Positions 51,126 to 62,062 of a DNA stretch of 64,000 bases are shown piece by piece. The stretch spans positions 18,745,791 to 18,809,790 of the forward strand of contig OX336344.1 of assembly GCA_946902875.1 (NCBI GenBank), in the 5' to 3' direction. Within the stretch, counting starts at the first letter, position 1. The number at the start of each line of letters is the position of its first letter. The notes below the pieces were generated by a model, which saw only the letters and a program-made list of their open reading frames with translations, was not told where the DNA came from and made no database searches. Both the position numbers and the translations under genes were made by a program. The DNA is from Nematopogon swammerdamellus. Its lineage: Eukaryota; Arthropoda; Insecta; Lepidoptera; Adelidae.

Positions 51126-51983
51126 ACCATGTGACATATCAATGATAAGGGCTCGTTATCAATCAATACTAATAATAAATCTGTAAGGGATGGTCATGGA
51201 GTAAGTTACTTTGTTTTAGGAAATATTGAGTTTGTAGCCTCTATGTATGATACTAAAGCTAAATTGACGATTTTTAGAAATCTTTTCTGTATGTATGTAT
51301 GTATGTATGTATGTATGTATGTTCCTCCATAACTCTTAAAGCCATAATCCGAATTTGATGAAACTTAGTACAAACCCATTTTACTATACGGGACACAGGA
51401 TAGGCTTATTAAAATTCACTTCCGGCTACGCTAAGATGTGGCTCCCATACAAATCGAATTGTTCCAAGCGCCGAAATAATGAGCGGCGCGGCGCGGTGGG
51501 GGTTAGTAGCGCGTCTCGCGGAGACTGGCAGCCCGGCGGCGAAGAAGGCGCGGGACGCGGCGCGGGGTGCGGTCTATTCGGTGGTCTGGCGGAGCGCGGT
51601 GTGTGTGTGTGTATGCATTGTCTCGGCAGAGGTTCTTATATTTTAATTCGATTCATAATATTATGTAGGTTAACTTCGTTAGGTATCTATTTGATTAATT
51701 TTAGGTGCAAACCTATGTAAAAGTGTTATTGCGAGTCGATGTTAGCGGATATTTATTTAACTGAAGTTCCTATTTGATTTAAGTTAATTGATCGTATGTT
51801 TATTATATTGTACGTAGTGTAGTATGCGCGGTATATTAGCGAAGGGATTCTTATTTTTACCCGATTACGGCGAAGCGAAAAGGAGAGTTATGTTTTTGAC
51901 CGGTATGTATGTATGTATGTATGTTCAACTGTTCCCTCATAATAACTTCAACACTACTTATCATAATTTGACAAATGAGGTAT

Positions 51984-52035
51984 CGTTGGATGCGTCTTGA
52001 CCGTACGCTGGTCGTCAAGCAAGACGCATCCAACG
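51984..52035. repeat. Hairpin, 16-bp arms
   Basis: CGTTGGATGCGTCTTG (51984-51999) and CAAGACGCATCCAACG (52020-52035) are exact reverse complements with a 20-nt loop. It follows a copy of repeat H (TACGGCGAAGCGAAAAGGAG, GTATGTATGTATGTATGT). Confidence 0.75.
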
Positions 52036-52090
52036 TCTATAGGCTATAGGATATGGCGCCCTCTAGAGGACATAAGTAATGATAAAAAAT

Positions 52091-53262
52091 TGCCCGCGGC
52101 TTCGCTCGCGTGAAATTCGTATTTCAAAGGAAGAAAGTAAGTAATTTTTTTTAAAAAGTTTACCCGCATTCAGCATGCGGGTAAACTTTTCGAAGAAAGT
52201 AAGTAACAGAGGGCGAGGCCGAAGGCCGAGCTGCGTTCAGGAAAACGATAAACCTTCTCGAAGACAGTAAGTAACTATGGGCGAGGCCGAAGGCCGAGCT
52301 GCGTTCAGGAAGAGGATGACCTGTTCGAAGAAAGTAAGTAACAGAGGGCGAGGCCGAAGGCCGAGCTTCGTTCAGGAAGACGATAAACCTTTTCGAAGAC
52401 AGTAGGTAACTATAGGCGAGGCCGAAGGCCGAGCTGCCTTCAGGAAGACGATAAATTCTCGAAGACAGTAAGTAACTATGGGCAAGGCCGAAGGCCGAGA
52501 TGTGTTCAGGAAGAGGATAAACCTTTTCGAAAAAAGTAAGTAACAAAGAAGTTACTTTCTTCGAGAAGATTTATGGTCTTCCTGAACGCAGCTCGGCCTT
52601 CGGACTCGCCCTCAGTTACTTACATTCTTCGAAAAGGTTATCCTCTTCCTGAACGCAACTCGGCCTTCGGCCTCGCCCTTTGTTACTTACTTCTTAAAGA
52701 TGGTTTATCCTCTTCCTGAACGCAGCTCGGCCTTCGGCCTCGCCCATAGTTACTTACTATCTTCGAAAAGGTTTATCGACTTCCTGAACGAAGCTCGGCC
52801 TTCGGCCTCGCCCTCTGTTACTTACTTTCTTAAAAAATGTTATCCTCTTCCTGAACGCAGCTCGGCCTTCGGCCTCGCCCATAGTTACTTATTGTCTTCG
52901 AGAAGGTTCAGTTTTCCTGAACGCAGCTCGGCCTTCGGCCTCGCCCTCTGTTACTTACTTTCTTCGAAAAGTTTACCCTCATCCTGAACGAAGCTCGGCC
53001 TTCGGCCTCGCCCATAGTTACTTACTTTCTTCGAAAAGGTTATCCTCTTCCTGAACGCAGCTCGGCCTTCGGCCTCGCCCTTTGTTACTTACTTTCTTAT
53101 GGATGGTTTGTCCTCTTCCTGAACGCAACTCCGCCTTCGGCCTCAAAAAGTTACTCACTTTCTTCGAGATGGTTTATCGTTTACCTGAACCCAGCTCGCC
53201 CTTAGTTACTTACTTTCTTCCTTTGAAATACAAATTTCACGCGAGCGAAGCCGCGGGCAAAA
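52091..53262. repeat. 1.17-kb inverted satellite array (about 68-bp units)
   Basis: Units contain TTACTTACTTTCTTCGAAAA, TCCTCTTCCTGAACG and CAGCTCGGCCTTCGGCCTCG, then CCC. About five units run on the minus strand (52190-52548) and about ten on the plus strand (52549-53225), meeting at a palindromic junction near 52549. The outer edges are inverted Helitron 3' ends (52091-52140 and 53213-53262). Open frames across it (LPERSSAFGLAHSYLLSSKR) are a by-product of the unit. Confidence 0.85.
52154..52190. repeat. Perfect 16-bp hairpin inside the array
   Basis: AAAAGTTTACCCGCAT and ATGCGGGTAAACTTTT around a 5-nt loop. The arm matches the AAAAGTTTACCCTCAT part of a satellite unit at 52967-52982, so it is a collapsed inverted pair of unit fragments. 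Confidence 0.8.
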
Positions 53263-53284
53263 GCTAGTAAGAAATATAAGCATA

Positions 53285-53465
53285 TTTTTTTTATAATTTT
53301 GAAAGGAATAGTTTAAAAGATTTTTAAAAAAACCGGTTAAGTGCGAGTCGGACTCGCGCACCGAAGTTTCCGCACCACAAAAAAAAACATCGAAAAAAAC
53401 ACGTTTCTTGTATGGTAACCCCCTTATTTTTTTACTTTTTCTATTTTTTATTATTTTCTCTCGCT
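53285..53465 (-). repeat. Interspersed repeat E, partial
   Basis: AAACCGGTTAAGTGCGAGTC, then GGACTCGCGCACC, is the terminal block of family E. It is followed by the poly-T and TATGGTAACCCCCTTATTTT segment. Confidence 0.6.
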
Positions 53466-53745
53466 TGAGAAGGCCACCGGCCATTCGGCCACCCGCCGCT
53501 TGATTAATTTATTAAAGTGTTATTTTATTTGGCCTGCAAAGCGTGTAGGTACCTGGCGATTAATTTTGCGGTGAAACCCGATCTGAATCGCTGACATGTT
53601 TGTGACATGCAATTAAAACTTTCTGCTCCCAAAACCCAGGAGACTAGTACTTGCTAGACTCACATATACTTGCTTTTATAATTAGTAATTAACTGTATAT
53701 GTACCTACCTAATGGTAAGGCATAAATTCAAGGTAAGTATGGTAG
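53466..53745. other. No recognised feature
   Basis: GGCCATTCGGCCACCCGCC at 53479-53497 resembles the A-box end of SINE A on the minus strand. Otherwise nothing. Confidence 0.4.
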
Positions 53746-53945
53746 GTGAATTTATTTTCTTTTTCTTATTTCTATTACTTGTTGTTATATCGGCCATAAT
53801 AACACATATTCTGTGAAAATTTCAACGGGCTAGCTAATACGGTTCAAGAGATACAGCCCTCGGACAGACGGACGGACAGACAGACCGACGGTGTAGGCTT
53901 AGTAATAGGGTCCCGTACGACGGATACGGAACCCTTAAAAAGATA
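53746..53945 (-). repeat. Interspersed repeat E
   Basis: Inverted unit: AATAACACATATTCTGTGAA, AGACGGACGGACAGACAGAC, AGTAATAGGGTCCCGTACGA and ACGGAACCCTTAAAA. Confidence 0.7.
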
Positions 53946-55149
53946 GGAATTTTAAATTTAAAACCAACATAAATATTATGATGCATAAACAATTTCCCAA
54001 TTACTGCCCCCAGACGTGCCACACACTCACTACTCACTGGTCAAAGCGGGGAGAGAGCGGTGCAAACAGAAAATTTGCTTTATTAATATTTAATGAATCG
54101 TAAATATTTCAGAAAATTCCGTAGTTAGCTTTATTCAATTTGTGTCTATATTGCTTCGAAGAGAAGCAAGAAAATATAAAATAGTTGTACTAATTAATAG
54201 CTAAAACTATGCTTTAATAAAATACCAACTATTTAGAAAAAAATGTTTTTGGGAATAATTTTATTTCAGACATTAAACAAATGTAATTTCAATCTCCAGC
54301 TTCACAGTAATTCGTGTGAGAATGTACATCACTCAACACTGGATAAAATTCTTAGTTTTCTCTTTTATTGAGCAATCGAAAACTGTAAAAAAAAACGACT
54401 GCAAAAAAAAACTAGAACTAAAAAGTATTAAATAATATTTAGAAATTTTCTCTGTCATTGTATTGAAATATATGAATCGATATTGTGATTCATATATTCG
54501 GACCCTTGAGTTGAAGGCGGTACAAAAGCACAAAAGGGGTCCATCTATCAATTTTCAGGTGTGACCACCTCTGAAGTATGACCTACCAAACAATCGGCCC
54601 ACAATTGACGGAGTAATCGCGTAACAAACATACAAAAAAAAAATACAAAAAACATACAGTCGAATTGAGAACCTCCTCCTTTTGAAGTCGGTTGAAAAGA
54701 GATTTCACTCGTGCATTGAAAATAAACAAAAAGTGTAAATTACAATTTCTTTTCAACTTCTGACTCGATAGAACAAATATTATTTTAACATTATCCAACG
54801 ATTGTGTTTCAGCGTCATTGGGCACAATAAAATCCAAGATCGGTTAACGCGTGACGTCACAGCCTGAAATTTTATTGAAACAGGATCACGTGCCTCTATG
54901 CATAACCTAAAGCGCTTAAATCTGTAACGATAGATCTGTCAATGTTGTTTGATCGTCCTGAAACTTATTAAAAACAATTGAAGTGCGAAGCCGGAATAAC
55001 ATATTTTCTAATCGCTGTACCTACTTATTACTTTAATTTAAGTTTTCTCTGTTATTTTTTTTTTAGTCAGTCAGTCAGTCAGCGTGTAAGCGTCCACTTC
55101 TGGATATACGCCTCTCCATTTTCCTCCAGTCCACCCGGCGTTCAGCGGT
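53946..55149. other. AT-rich, no recognised feature
   Basis: 1.2 kb without a recognisable gene or repeat. A small imperfect palindrome (TATGAATCGATA...GTGATTCATA) lies at about 54470-54498, and a CAGTCAGTCAGTCAG run at 55067-55081. Confidence 0.4.
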
Positions 55150-55500
55150 ACGTAAAGGTCGGCTGAAACGGCTATGTAAAATAGTTCGTGTTTTCCGCCC
55201 AGTTCATTGTAGCCGGCACGACCGAAGGGGACATGGGTGCCATGTTAGTTCACTAAGGTGTTATGGGCTGATATCCCGGATTTAGTAGGTCATGTAGCCC
55301 ACCGTGTCAGTTTCCATAAAAAAAAAAATAACTGAGAAATCTTAAGTGCGATTAACTATATGTGAGTTAATTCTATCAAAGTTTCGATACACCCGCACTA
55401 TGACTGTGTCGTCGGTTGAAACGGCTATAAAAAGCTTGTAAAATAGTTCGTGTTTTGCGGATAGTTCGCGACCAAACTCGTGCCGGCACTGAAATGACAA
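55150..55500 (+). repeat. SINE family B tail and a second fragment
   Basis: 55150-55329 holds GTAGCCGGCACGACCGAAGG, GTTATGGGCTGATATC and CCGTGTCAGTTTCCATAAAA. 55395-55480 repeats the CGGTTGAAACGGCTAT...AATAGTTCGTGTTTT piece of the body. Confidence 0.65.
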
Positions 55501-56034
55501 CTAGTTCCGTACGACGTGAACCGATTGAAATGGGATGACGTCACGCAGAGCATTGAAGGTAGGTGGTGTAGCTAGAATCATGCTAGGTTCCGTAGAAAAT
55601 GGCTGAAAATTCATTTTGAGTCAAGTCTTTTTAAATCAATAAAAATTTTGCGATAACACCTATGATATTAATTTAAATTTGTTTTATTTATTTGAATAAA
55701 TATAACTAAGAACTGAACAGCTAAGAACTTGGATAATACCTACTACACTACGTTGCTACACTAAAACTAAGACTAATCTAAAAATTTGAAAATTATATTT
55801 TATTGATATAGATAACAAAGAGAAAATGACAAGCAAAATTAAAATCTGACATTGTGACAAGACGGAGGACAGACAGACAACGAAGTCTCCCCATAAGAAA
55901 TGGATGAATTCCATGCCATAAGACGACCTTGGTACATTACGGTAGGGAAACCTAAAAAACTAATAAAATATTGTAAATACTAACACAAATGGCCTTACCC
56001 AAGGGGGTCAACGATGCAGCCGAGACGCGCCGAG
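55501..56034. other. No recognised feature
   Basis: No gene or named repeat seen. Confidence 0.4.
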
Positions 56035-56145
56035 GGCCACAACACCGATTACTTCCCTTGCTCTACTCTCACTGTGCCACTTTGGCAACGTCTGCGATTG
56101 TCGGGATACTGAGTATGTAGATATGTATGTATATTTATACTATTT
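56035..56145 (+). repeat. RTE-like LINE 3' tail
   Basis: CACAACACCGATTACTTCCC, GCGATTGTCGGGATACTGAG and a GTATGTA tail match the element end at 1078-1150. Confidence 0.6.
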
Positions 56146-56869
56146 AATATTCATTTAAATATTCAGAGCAATTAGTATGCAGCTAACAAGAGATGAAGGC
56201 AAATCACATTTCTTATACAATCGAGTTACGACGACGCAGACATTGAAATCTCGCGCGTTTTTCATCCAAATACAAATATTTTCCTTATTTCGTAACAAAA
56301 GCGGCATTAATTTGTAATGACAACTTTGTTTCGTAATAGCTTTTCAAACAATAGAATCCCGCGGCACTGCGGGCCTGTCCCGTCCTCTATTTTGTAATAA
56401 TGTTGAATTTGCGCTTCAGTTTGATTTCAAAGTAAGTATATTTCCTTAATGAGTCAAGGGGAGAAATTAATTTTATATTGGCTGAGAAATTCGACAGTGA
56501 AAATGATGTTTGGGTGGTAGTGAACATTGCGCTACTTGTATGAGTTCAAGTTTAGAGTAGAATAACATCCTGTTACACTATACAGTACGATTATTAATGT
56601 AATTCACCGCTCACGAGAACATTAATATTTACAGAATAAACATGAATACTGAAGAATCTGACCACTCTGCCTATTTGCATTACATATATCTGGTGTACTG
56701 TGCCATTGTCAATCAAACAACAACAATTTAGTAAAACTTTATTACAAAGAAATGTAATAAATCATATTAAAAATCTAAATAAACAAAGTGTACCTATACA
56801 ATTATTGTAAAAGTTTTTTAGTCGGAAAAACAGTAGTCAGACTCTTAGATAAAATAGATATTGTTTATT
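56146..56869. other. AT-rich, no recognised feature
   Basis: No gene or named repeat seen. Confidence 0.4.
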
Positions 56870-57170
56870 GAACATTCTTAAGGCAGTAAGGCTGCACTCG
56901 AGCTTATCACAATTTGTTAAAATCGAACAAGATATGGTTTAATTACCCCCACGAAGAAGAACTGGCAAGAAACATTGCAGGGTAATATTGTTTTAAATAT
57001 TATTTCTTATTAAATGTTTATCGAAAATACAGCTTATGAGGAAGATTAACTATTCTACTGAGAGTTCCAGTCCAACTACAAATATTTATTTATTATGTGT
57101 ATAAGGTGTGTAAGTGTAAAAGCCTTGGTCAAATTTTGATACGTAATTTATATCAACTGAATAAACGCTT
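56870..57170 (+). repeat. Interspersed repeat L, copy 2
   Basis: Shares CACGAAGAAGAACTGGCAAG, TATCGAAAATACAGCTTATG, TACTGAGAGTTCCAGT and GCCTTGGTCAAATTTTGAT in order with 9370-9615. Confidence 0.5.
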
Positions 57171-57654
57171 AATATAATTTAGTATTGTCAAGAAAAAAAA
57201 ATTATAATACTTGAATTATCAAGTTGTCAATGGGTTAATAAAATAAATTGAGGTACAAATCGTACCTAGTCAAGCGCTAACTAATTATACAGTATGAACT
57301 AAACATATTATTTTTTTTTCAGCTAAGGCCTTTTTTTACAGTTACAGTTATAATAATAAAATGGCGGACCTTCCCGTCGAAAGAGGAATTAAATTAAAAT
57401 TAACTATTTCAGACGAATTTTTAGGAAGACTCAATTAACTTTCGTGCTGTTATGTTACCAAAACTCAATTAAATTCAATGAGGATATCCTGCGCCCCTCT
57501 TCTTATAATAATGGAATCATAATATAACAAAGAAACACTCTCAGCTCAGGGCAAGTTCTGCAAAAGATCTATTACAGGTAAAATAGCATTCACTGGTCTA
57601 CCCTTAAGTGATTTTGGCCGCTTAGGAATTATGTGTAATATTAAAATTAATTCC
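57171..57654. other. AT-rich, no recognised feature
   Basis: No gene or named repeat seen. Confidence 0.4.
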
Positions 57655-58005
57655 TTATTAGGTTTTCGTACATCGTACGGAAGCCTATTACTGTCCGTCC
57701 GTCCGTCCGTCCGATGACTATCTTTGGAACCGTAATAGCTGGCCGGTTGAAATTTTCACAGAACATGTCTTAGTTTGGCGGATATTACAAAAAATATATA
57801 GATATGATAGATAATATAGGAAAAAACGAAACCCTTATAGGATTACTCTCGTGTCTGTCTGTATGTCTGTTCGTCTGTCCGCCTGTCACAGTTTATTTTC
57901 TCGGAATCTACTGGAAACTCTCCATGCGAGTTCGACTCCCTTGAGCGCTTTTTTTTTGTGATGCGGAAACCTCGGTGCGCCGTTCTGACTCGCACTTGGT
58001 AGTTT
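57655..58005 (+). repeat. Interspersed repeat E, variant copy
   Basis: TTTTCGTACATCGTACGGAA, GTCCGTCCGTCCGTCCGATG, then a second unit with CTCGTGTCTGTCTGTATGTC, ending CTGACTCGCACTTGGTAG. Confidence 0.65.
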
Positions 58006-58740
58006 TTTTTTCGTGTGTGTTTTTTTTCTCGCAATCTATATAAAATATTATTGAGAATTCGATTTAAAAGAAAGATGCTGAAATGTTTCTTTAAAATTTT
58101 TCAATTTTCAACTAATATTGCAACGTTCATTACGTACATATTTCTACATGAACTCACGGTAAGAATAGTCAATCAAAGTGAAAAATCTAAAAATTCAATA
58201 TCACTTTGATTTAAAGACGTTTATAATTTCCACACATCTAATAGAGGCATCTCTATATTCCCAGCATCGTCTTAACAGGCACATATATTAGTTTCATCTC
58301 ACTCTCACACCCACACCCAAAGCTCAGAGGCTTATTGTAAGGATCTTCTGGGCTTAAGAATTTTGATCCCACACGCGCTTGTTCAATCGTGGTAGTAGAG
58401 AACATGAACAGCTTAGAAGATTACGCTATTTATATTGAATTTTAGATGTTTCAATCTCAGACTCGTTTGTTTGTTTGTCGTTTGTTTCATCAAGATTGCC
58501 TTCTCATAAGCCAACCAACAACGTCGTAAACAACACATTGATGTTCATGTCAATTATGATTGCAATATCGGTATTGTGGTACACGCAAAATCAAATAAAT
58601 AGCAAAAATCAAATAAAAAGCTTGGCAAACACAGTTGGTGTAAGAAAAATTCGTCTTAAATGTATTGTGAAGTCTAACACATTGCCACAAACTATTCTTG
58701 TTCGCGTGCATGTACTTCTCTCACTTCACAAAGGTTAGTT
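58006..58740. other. No recognised feature
   Basis: Short frames at 58015-58209 and 58475-58738 have no recognisable domain. Confidence 0.4.
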
Positions 58741-58830
58741 AGAATAGAATGCCTCGAGGCATTACGCTCGCCTGTTGTGCCTATTTGTATAAATTTGTGT
58801 TCAATAAAGAATATATAGATACATATACAA
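58741..58830 (+). repeat. LINE 3' tail
   Basis: AATGCCTCGAGGCATTACGC, GCCTGTTGTGCCTA and GTTCAATAAAGAATATATAG resemble the 3' ends at 28950-29073 and 30770-30845. Confidence 0.5.
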
Positions 58831-59136
58831 TTTTTTTAATTTAAATCACGGACAAGAAGAAGAATATGGCTCTCATACAAACCGAAGCAACACCTAAACT
58901 TCAACACTTCTGAAACCTATTCCCTGGTCGGAAAGTGGTCATAATAATATAAGCAGGCATATCGCCAGGGCTCCGTAGAATGCAGATACCATTATACGAC
59001 CGCACACGAGCGCTTAGGGTCTCGTTTATCATTGGTGCGAACTTACTGCGATAAAGGATTGAATTTATTCCCCTTCGATACCAGTCTGGGGGTGTTGCGT
59101 GCTCAATCGAGAAACTTGTCGATAGAAAACTTGTAA
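58831..59136. other. No recognised feature
   Basis: No gene or named repeat seen. Confidence 0.4.
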
Positions 59137-59144
59137 GAAATAAC

Positions 59145-59324
59145 CACAGAGCACGGAACGCCCCCCGCCCGCGCCCCCTACTAGAGGCGCCCTGAGCGCG
59201 ATTTCCCTACACCGGCGTTGAAGCCTGTAGGCGTGGCCTATGACTTTCATTTGTGTGTTGTGCGTGTGCATTTGTTTTGTGCGTGTGCCTAACTTGCTCC
59301 TCTTTGTGTGTAGTGTCGATACTA

Positions 59325-59372
<48 letters not shown>

Positions 59373-59490
59373 GAAGCGCTAGTAGCACTGCGTCCAGTTA
59401 TTGCGTTTCAAATATTATCGCTTAGGGCGCCTCTAGTAGGGGGCGCGGGCGCGGGGGGGGGGGGGGGGGGGGGGCGTTCCGTGCTCTGTG
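59145..59490. mobile_element. hAT-like MITE with 8-bp target duplication and GC-rich TIRs
   Basis: GAAATAAC is duplicated at 59137-59144 and 59491-59498. The inverted ends start CACAGAGCACGGAACG, run through a C/G tract and CGCGCCC-type block, and end at CTAGAGGCGCCCT near 59193 and, inverted, 59428. They are about 50-70 bp long, the right one lengthened by a 22-G run (59453-59474). The centre has a (CA)21 run (59328-59369). No transposase. Confidence 0.85.
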
Positions 59491-59498
59491 GAAATAAC

Positions 59499-59985
59499 CA
59501 ATTGAAGCTAGAACGTTTGTAAATTAAACAACATTTATTTAAATTTCGAATTTGGAAATTTGAATTGAGTATATTTTGATGTTTTACGCTACACGGTTGG
59601 TCGCAGAAAAGTTAAAGCTAGGAACGTAGCTATACCTACTACGAGTGAGGTTTATATTATAACGCTCGAAAAAAAATTTCGTCATATTATCCATGGATGT
59701 ATGCATAACATCAGTGATATTATGTGGTCGGGTAAAAGTTTAGTAAAGGCTAACATTTTATTTCGAATTTATAAAATATACTCGAACAAAATATGCAATT
59801 GGGTGAATCGGTTTTTCGATCGAAACATCGTACATTTGCGAAAGCAAATGGGTTGGGACAAAGACTTCAATCGGATGGAAGTGTAACCATACAATTTCCT
59901 TCGTACATACGGCGTAAAAACATAATATCGGATAGGTTTTAACGAGCTATTCTCGAGGTCATTTGGAGTAAAAAAAAATATTTTT
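59499..59985. other. No recognised feature
   Basis: An open frame at 59701-59886 (61 codons) has no recognisable domain. Confidence 0.4.
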
Positions 59986-60290
59986 TATGGAAATTGACAC
60001 GGTTTTTTTTTTATGTAATCCGGTATGGGAGTTGGAGGGGCCAAAGCGAATGTTCCAACCAGCCAATATCACCTCCGAGAAGGTAGGTGACATACCGGAG
60101 ACTTGCCTGGATTGCTGGCAAAAGGTACGGTTGGCTACGTCACCTATATGCATGATGTCAGCCCATAACACCGGGTAAACTAGGTGCCATGTCAGTGCAG
60201 TGTTAGGTCATGTCGGCAAGTCTGAACTGGACGGAAAACACGAATTATTTACATACCCGTTTCGACCGACGTTTTATTCAGTGTAAATTG
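59986..60290 (-). repeat. SINE B copy with a SINE A inserted in it
   Basis: 59986-60001 (TTATGGAAATTGACACGG) is the 3' end of an inverted SINE B. It is broken by a truncated inverted SINE A (about 60003-60122: TATGTAATCCGGTATGG ... TGGATTGCTGGCAAAAG). SINE B resumes with TACGGTTGGCTACGTCACC and runs to about 60285. ACGGTT is present at both junctions, a likely target duplication. Confidence 0.7.
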
Positions 60291-60589
60291 TGTAAATTGT
60301 CGCTGTATCAAGATTACGAAGCCAGAACGAGCAAACACGCTCCGATCCGCTCAGGCCGGTGCAGCCGCGGCGGTGCCTTCCTCCACAGCCTTCTGATTGT
60401 TTCTATTTCACGCCTATACCTTTATGCTTCGCAAGCGGGTCGTTCGTAAGGAGCCAAAATATCTCAGAACAAAATTTTGAGACATTTTTGTGTGAAAAAT
60501 CACGGTGAGGAAAAATATTTAAATGCGTTTTTTGTTACAAATCGGAAACACTGAGTATTTGTTATTTCGTCTTTATTAATACAATATAA
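60291..60589. other. No recognised feature
   Basis: No gene or named repeat seen. Confidence 0.4.
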
Positions 60590-60958
60590 CTTTTTTTTAT
60601 GGAAACTGACACGATTGGCTACATCACCTACAACATCCGTGATGTCAGCCCATAACATCGGGTGAACTAGGTGCCATGGCAGTGCTTCCCTTAATTTCAT
60701 GTCGGCTACACTGAACTACACGGAAAACACTAATTATTTACATCGCCGTTTAGACGAACTTTCGCTCAGTGCGTAGGTACCAACCCGGCCGTGATAAACC
60801 CTACCACCTAGTAAGATAAGAAGGGAAGGGAACAGTTTAACGTAGAATCCGAACCACGGTCAGCCTCTAACGGTCGAGCGGTCACCCATCCAAGTACTGA
60901 CCGCGCTCAGCGTTGCTTAACAACAGACGACCGACCGCACCACTGAGATACCATTTCT
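60590..60958 (-). repeat. SINE family B, near full length
   Basis: T run (60590), body, B box (GAATCCGAACC, about 60846), 5S-like part (CACCCATCCAAGTACTGACC, then GCGCTCAGCGTTGCTTAACA) and a decayed A box (ACCACTGAGATACC). Confidence 0.75.
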
Positions 60959-61362
60959 GACAAAATTGTATTGTAATTGTAATTGAAAAAAAAAATATTG
61001 TATAATTACTTTTTCTTTTCGTGCACACCATTCACGAATTCACGAATTTTCGCCTGCTGGGCGAGTCGACGTTTCTATTCTTAACGAACTCGTCGGGATT
61101 GGGATAATCGGCGTTCTGTATTTGCAAAATTAAACCGCACCGCTACTTCACTAATGAAGGGGTCTTGTTCCGGCCACCGGGGAGTTCCCGCCTCCATCTA
61201 TTACAATGTAGACATACAGAATACGAATAACAACATCGCTCTTCATTAAAAGTTCATATTCCGTGTACGCACATGGATGTCCGTGTCTTTAGCATGGGTC
61301 TCGTGAGCTTACAAGGTCATATTCAAATGTACGATGTTAGATGTACTGCCAGATCTACTGTA
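60959..61362. other. No recognised feature
   Basis: No gene or named repeat seen. Confidence 0.4.
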
Positions 61363-61697
61363 CTACATGTACCGTGTGGGGCCAGTACTTTAAAATAATA
61401 GCCCCACTGCATCTCTCCCCGTGTATGTCGTAAAAGGCGACTAAGGGATATGACTCCCTTCTTATATTACTAGGTGGTAGGGTTTAACCCGCCCGGGTTG
61501 GTACCACCGGACTGAATGAAAGGTCGGTCGAAACGGCTATGTAAATAGTTTGTGTTTTCCGTCCAGTTCAGTGTAGCCGGCACGACCGAAGAGAAGCACT
61601 GACGTGGCACCAAGTTCACGCGGTGTTATGGGCTGACATCACGGATGTTGTAGGTGATGTGGCCAACCGTGTCAGTTTCCATAAAAAAAAAAAAAAA
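61363..61697 (+). repeat. Repeat I fragment then SINE B body and tail
   Basis: 61363-61448 is repeat I (GTCGTAAAAGGCGACTAAGG). 61466-61697 is the SINE B body (CTAGGTGGTAGGGTTTAACC, GTAGCCGGCACGACCGAAGA) ending GTCAGTTTCCATAAAAAAAA. The head of SINE B is absent. Confidence 0.7.
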
Positions 61698-61717
61698 ATC
61701 TACACTACTGTAGAATA

Positions 61718-61968
61718 TAAGGTCTTTCATTAGTAGGTAATGGTACGCTAAGGGAATGTATGTGTATCAGATACTGATCACGCTCCCCACACCTATTTTT
61801 TTCGGATATAAAATACCTACCCATCCTACTAAAATAATAGTTTATTGAACAATTATTTCATAGCATGGGTAGGTATTTGATATCGGAAAAAAAATTTGTA
61901 TGGGGAACATGATCATTATCTGATACACATCCCCTTAACGTACTTTTACCTACTAATGAAAGACCTTA
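61718..61968. mobile_element. Long-arm palindromic MITE with TA flanks
   Basis: TAAGGTCTTTCATTAGTAGG at the left matches CCTACTAATGAAAGACCTTA at the right, and similarity continues inward for about 110 bp per arm (GTGTATCAGATA / ATCTGATACACA; AATACCTACCCAT / ATGGGTAGGTATT). TA lies at each boundary (61716-61717, 61969-61970), as in Tc1/mariner-type insertion. About 251 bp, noncoding. Confidence 0.75.
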
Positions 61969-62062
61969 TATAATAAAGAAGAAGGGGAATATTATTTTTG
62001 TGTAAAAGTAAAAAGTTGTGAGCAAATATTTTGATTACCTAGGTCGTCACGTCGTTCCACCT

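Larger units (their letters stand above)
51163..53267 (+). mobile_element. Lep1-like Helitron carrying an inverted satellite array
   Basis: Begins TCAATACTAATAATAAATCT (5' TC) and ends with the hairpin CGCGAGCGAAGCCGCG, then GGGCAAAAGCTAG. The 5' body (AAAGTTACTTTG..., TTTAGAAATCTTTTCTGTAT) matches the other copies. At 52091-52140 a second, inverted copy of the Helitron 3' end occurs, and between the two lies a satellite array in two opposed orientations (52190-53225). The element is therefore 2.1 kb instead of about 0.4 kb. Confidence 0.65.

Noticed and set aside
52160..52987. Repetitive proteins in the satellite array
   Set aside because: Open frames occur on both strands and shift between units. 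They are products of the satellite sequence.
59240..59522. CA-repeat encoded proteins
   Set aside because: The His/Thr and Cys/Val runs come from the dinucleotide repeat inside the MITE.
59701..59886. 61-codon gene
   Set aside because: No recognisable domain, AT-rich, and no supporting context.
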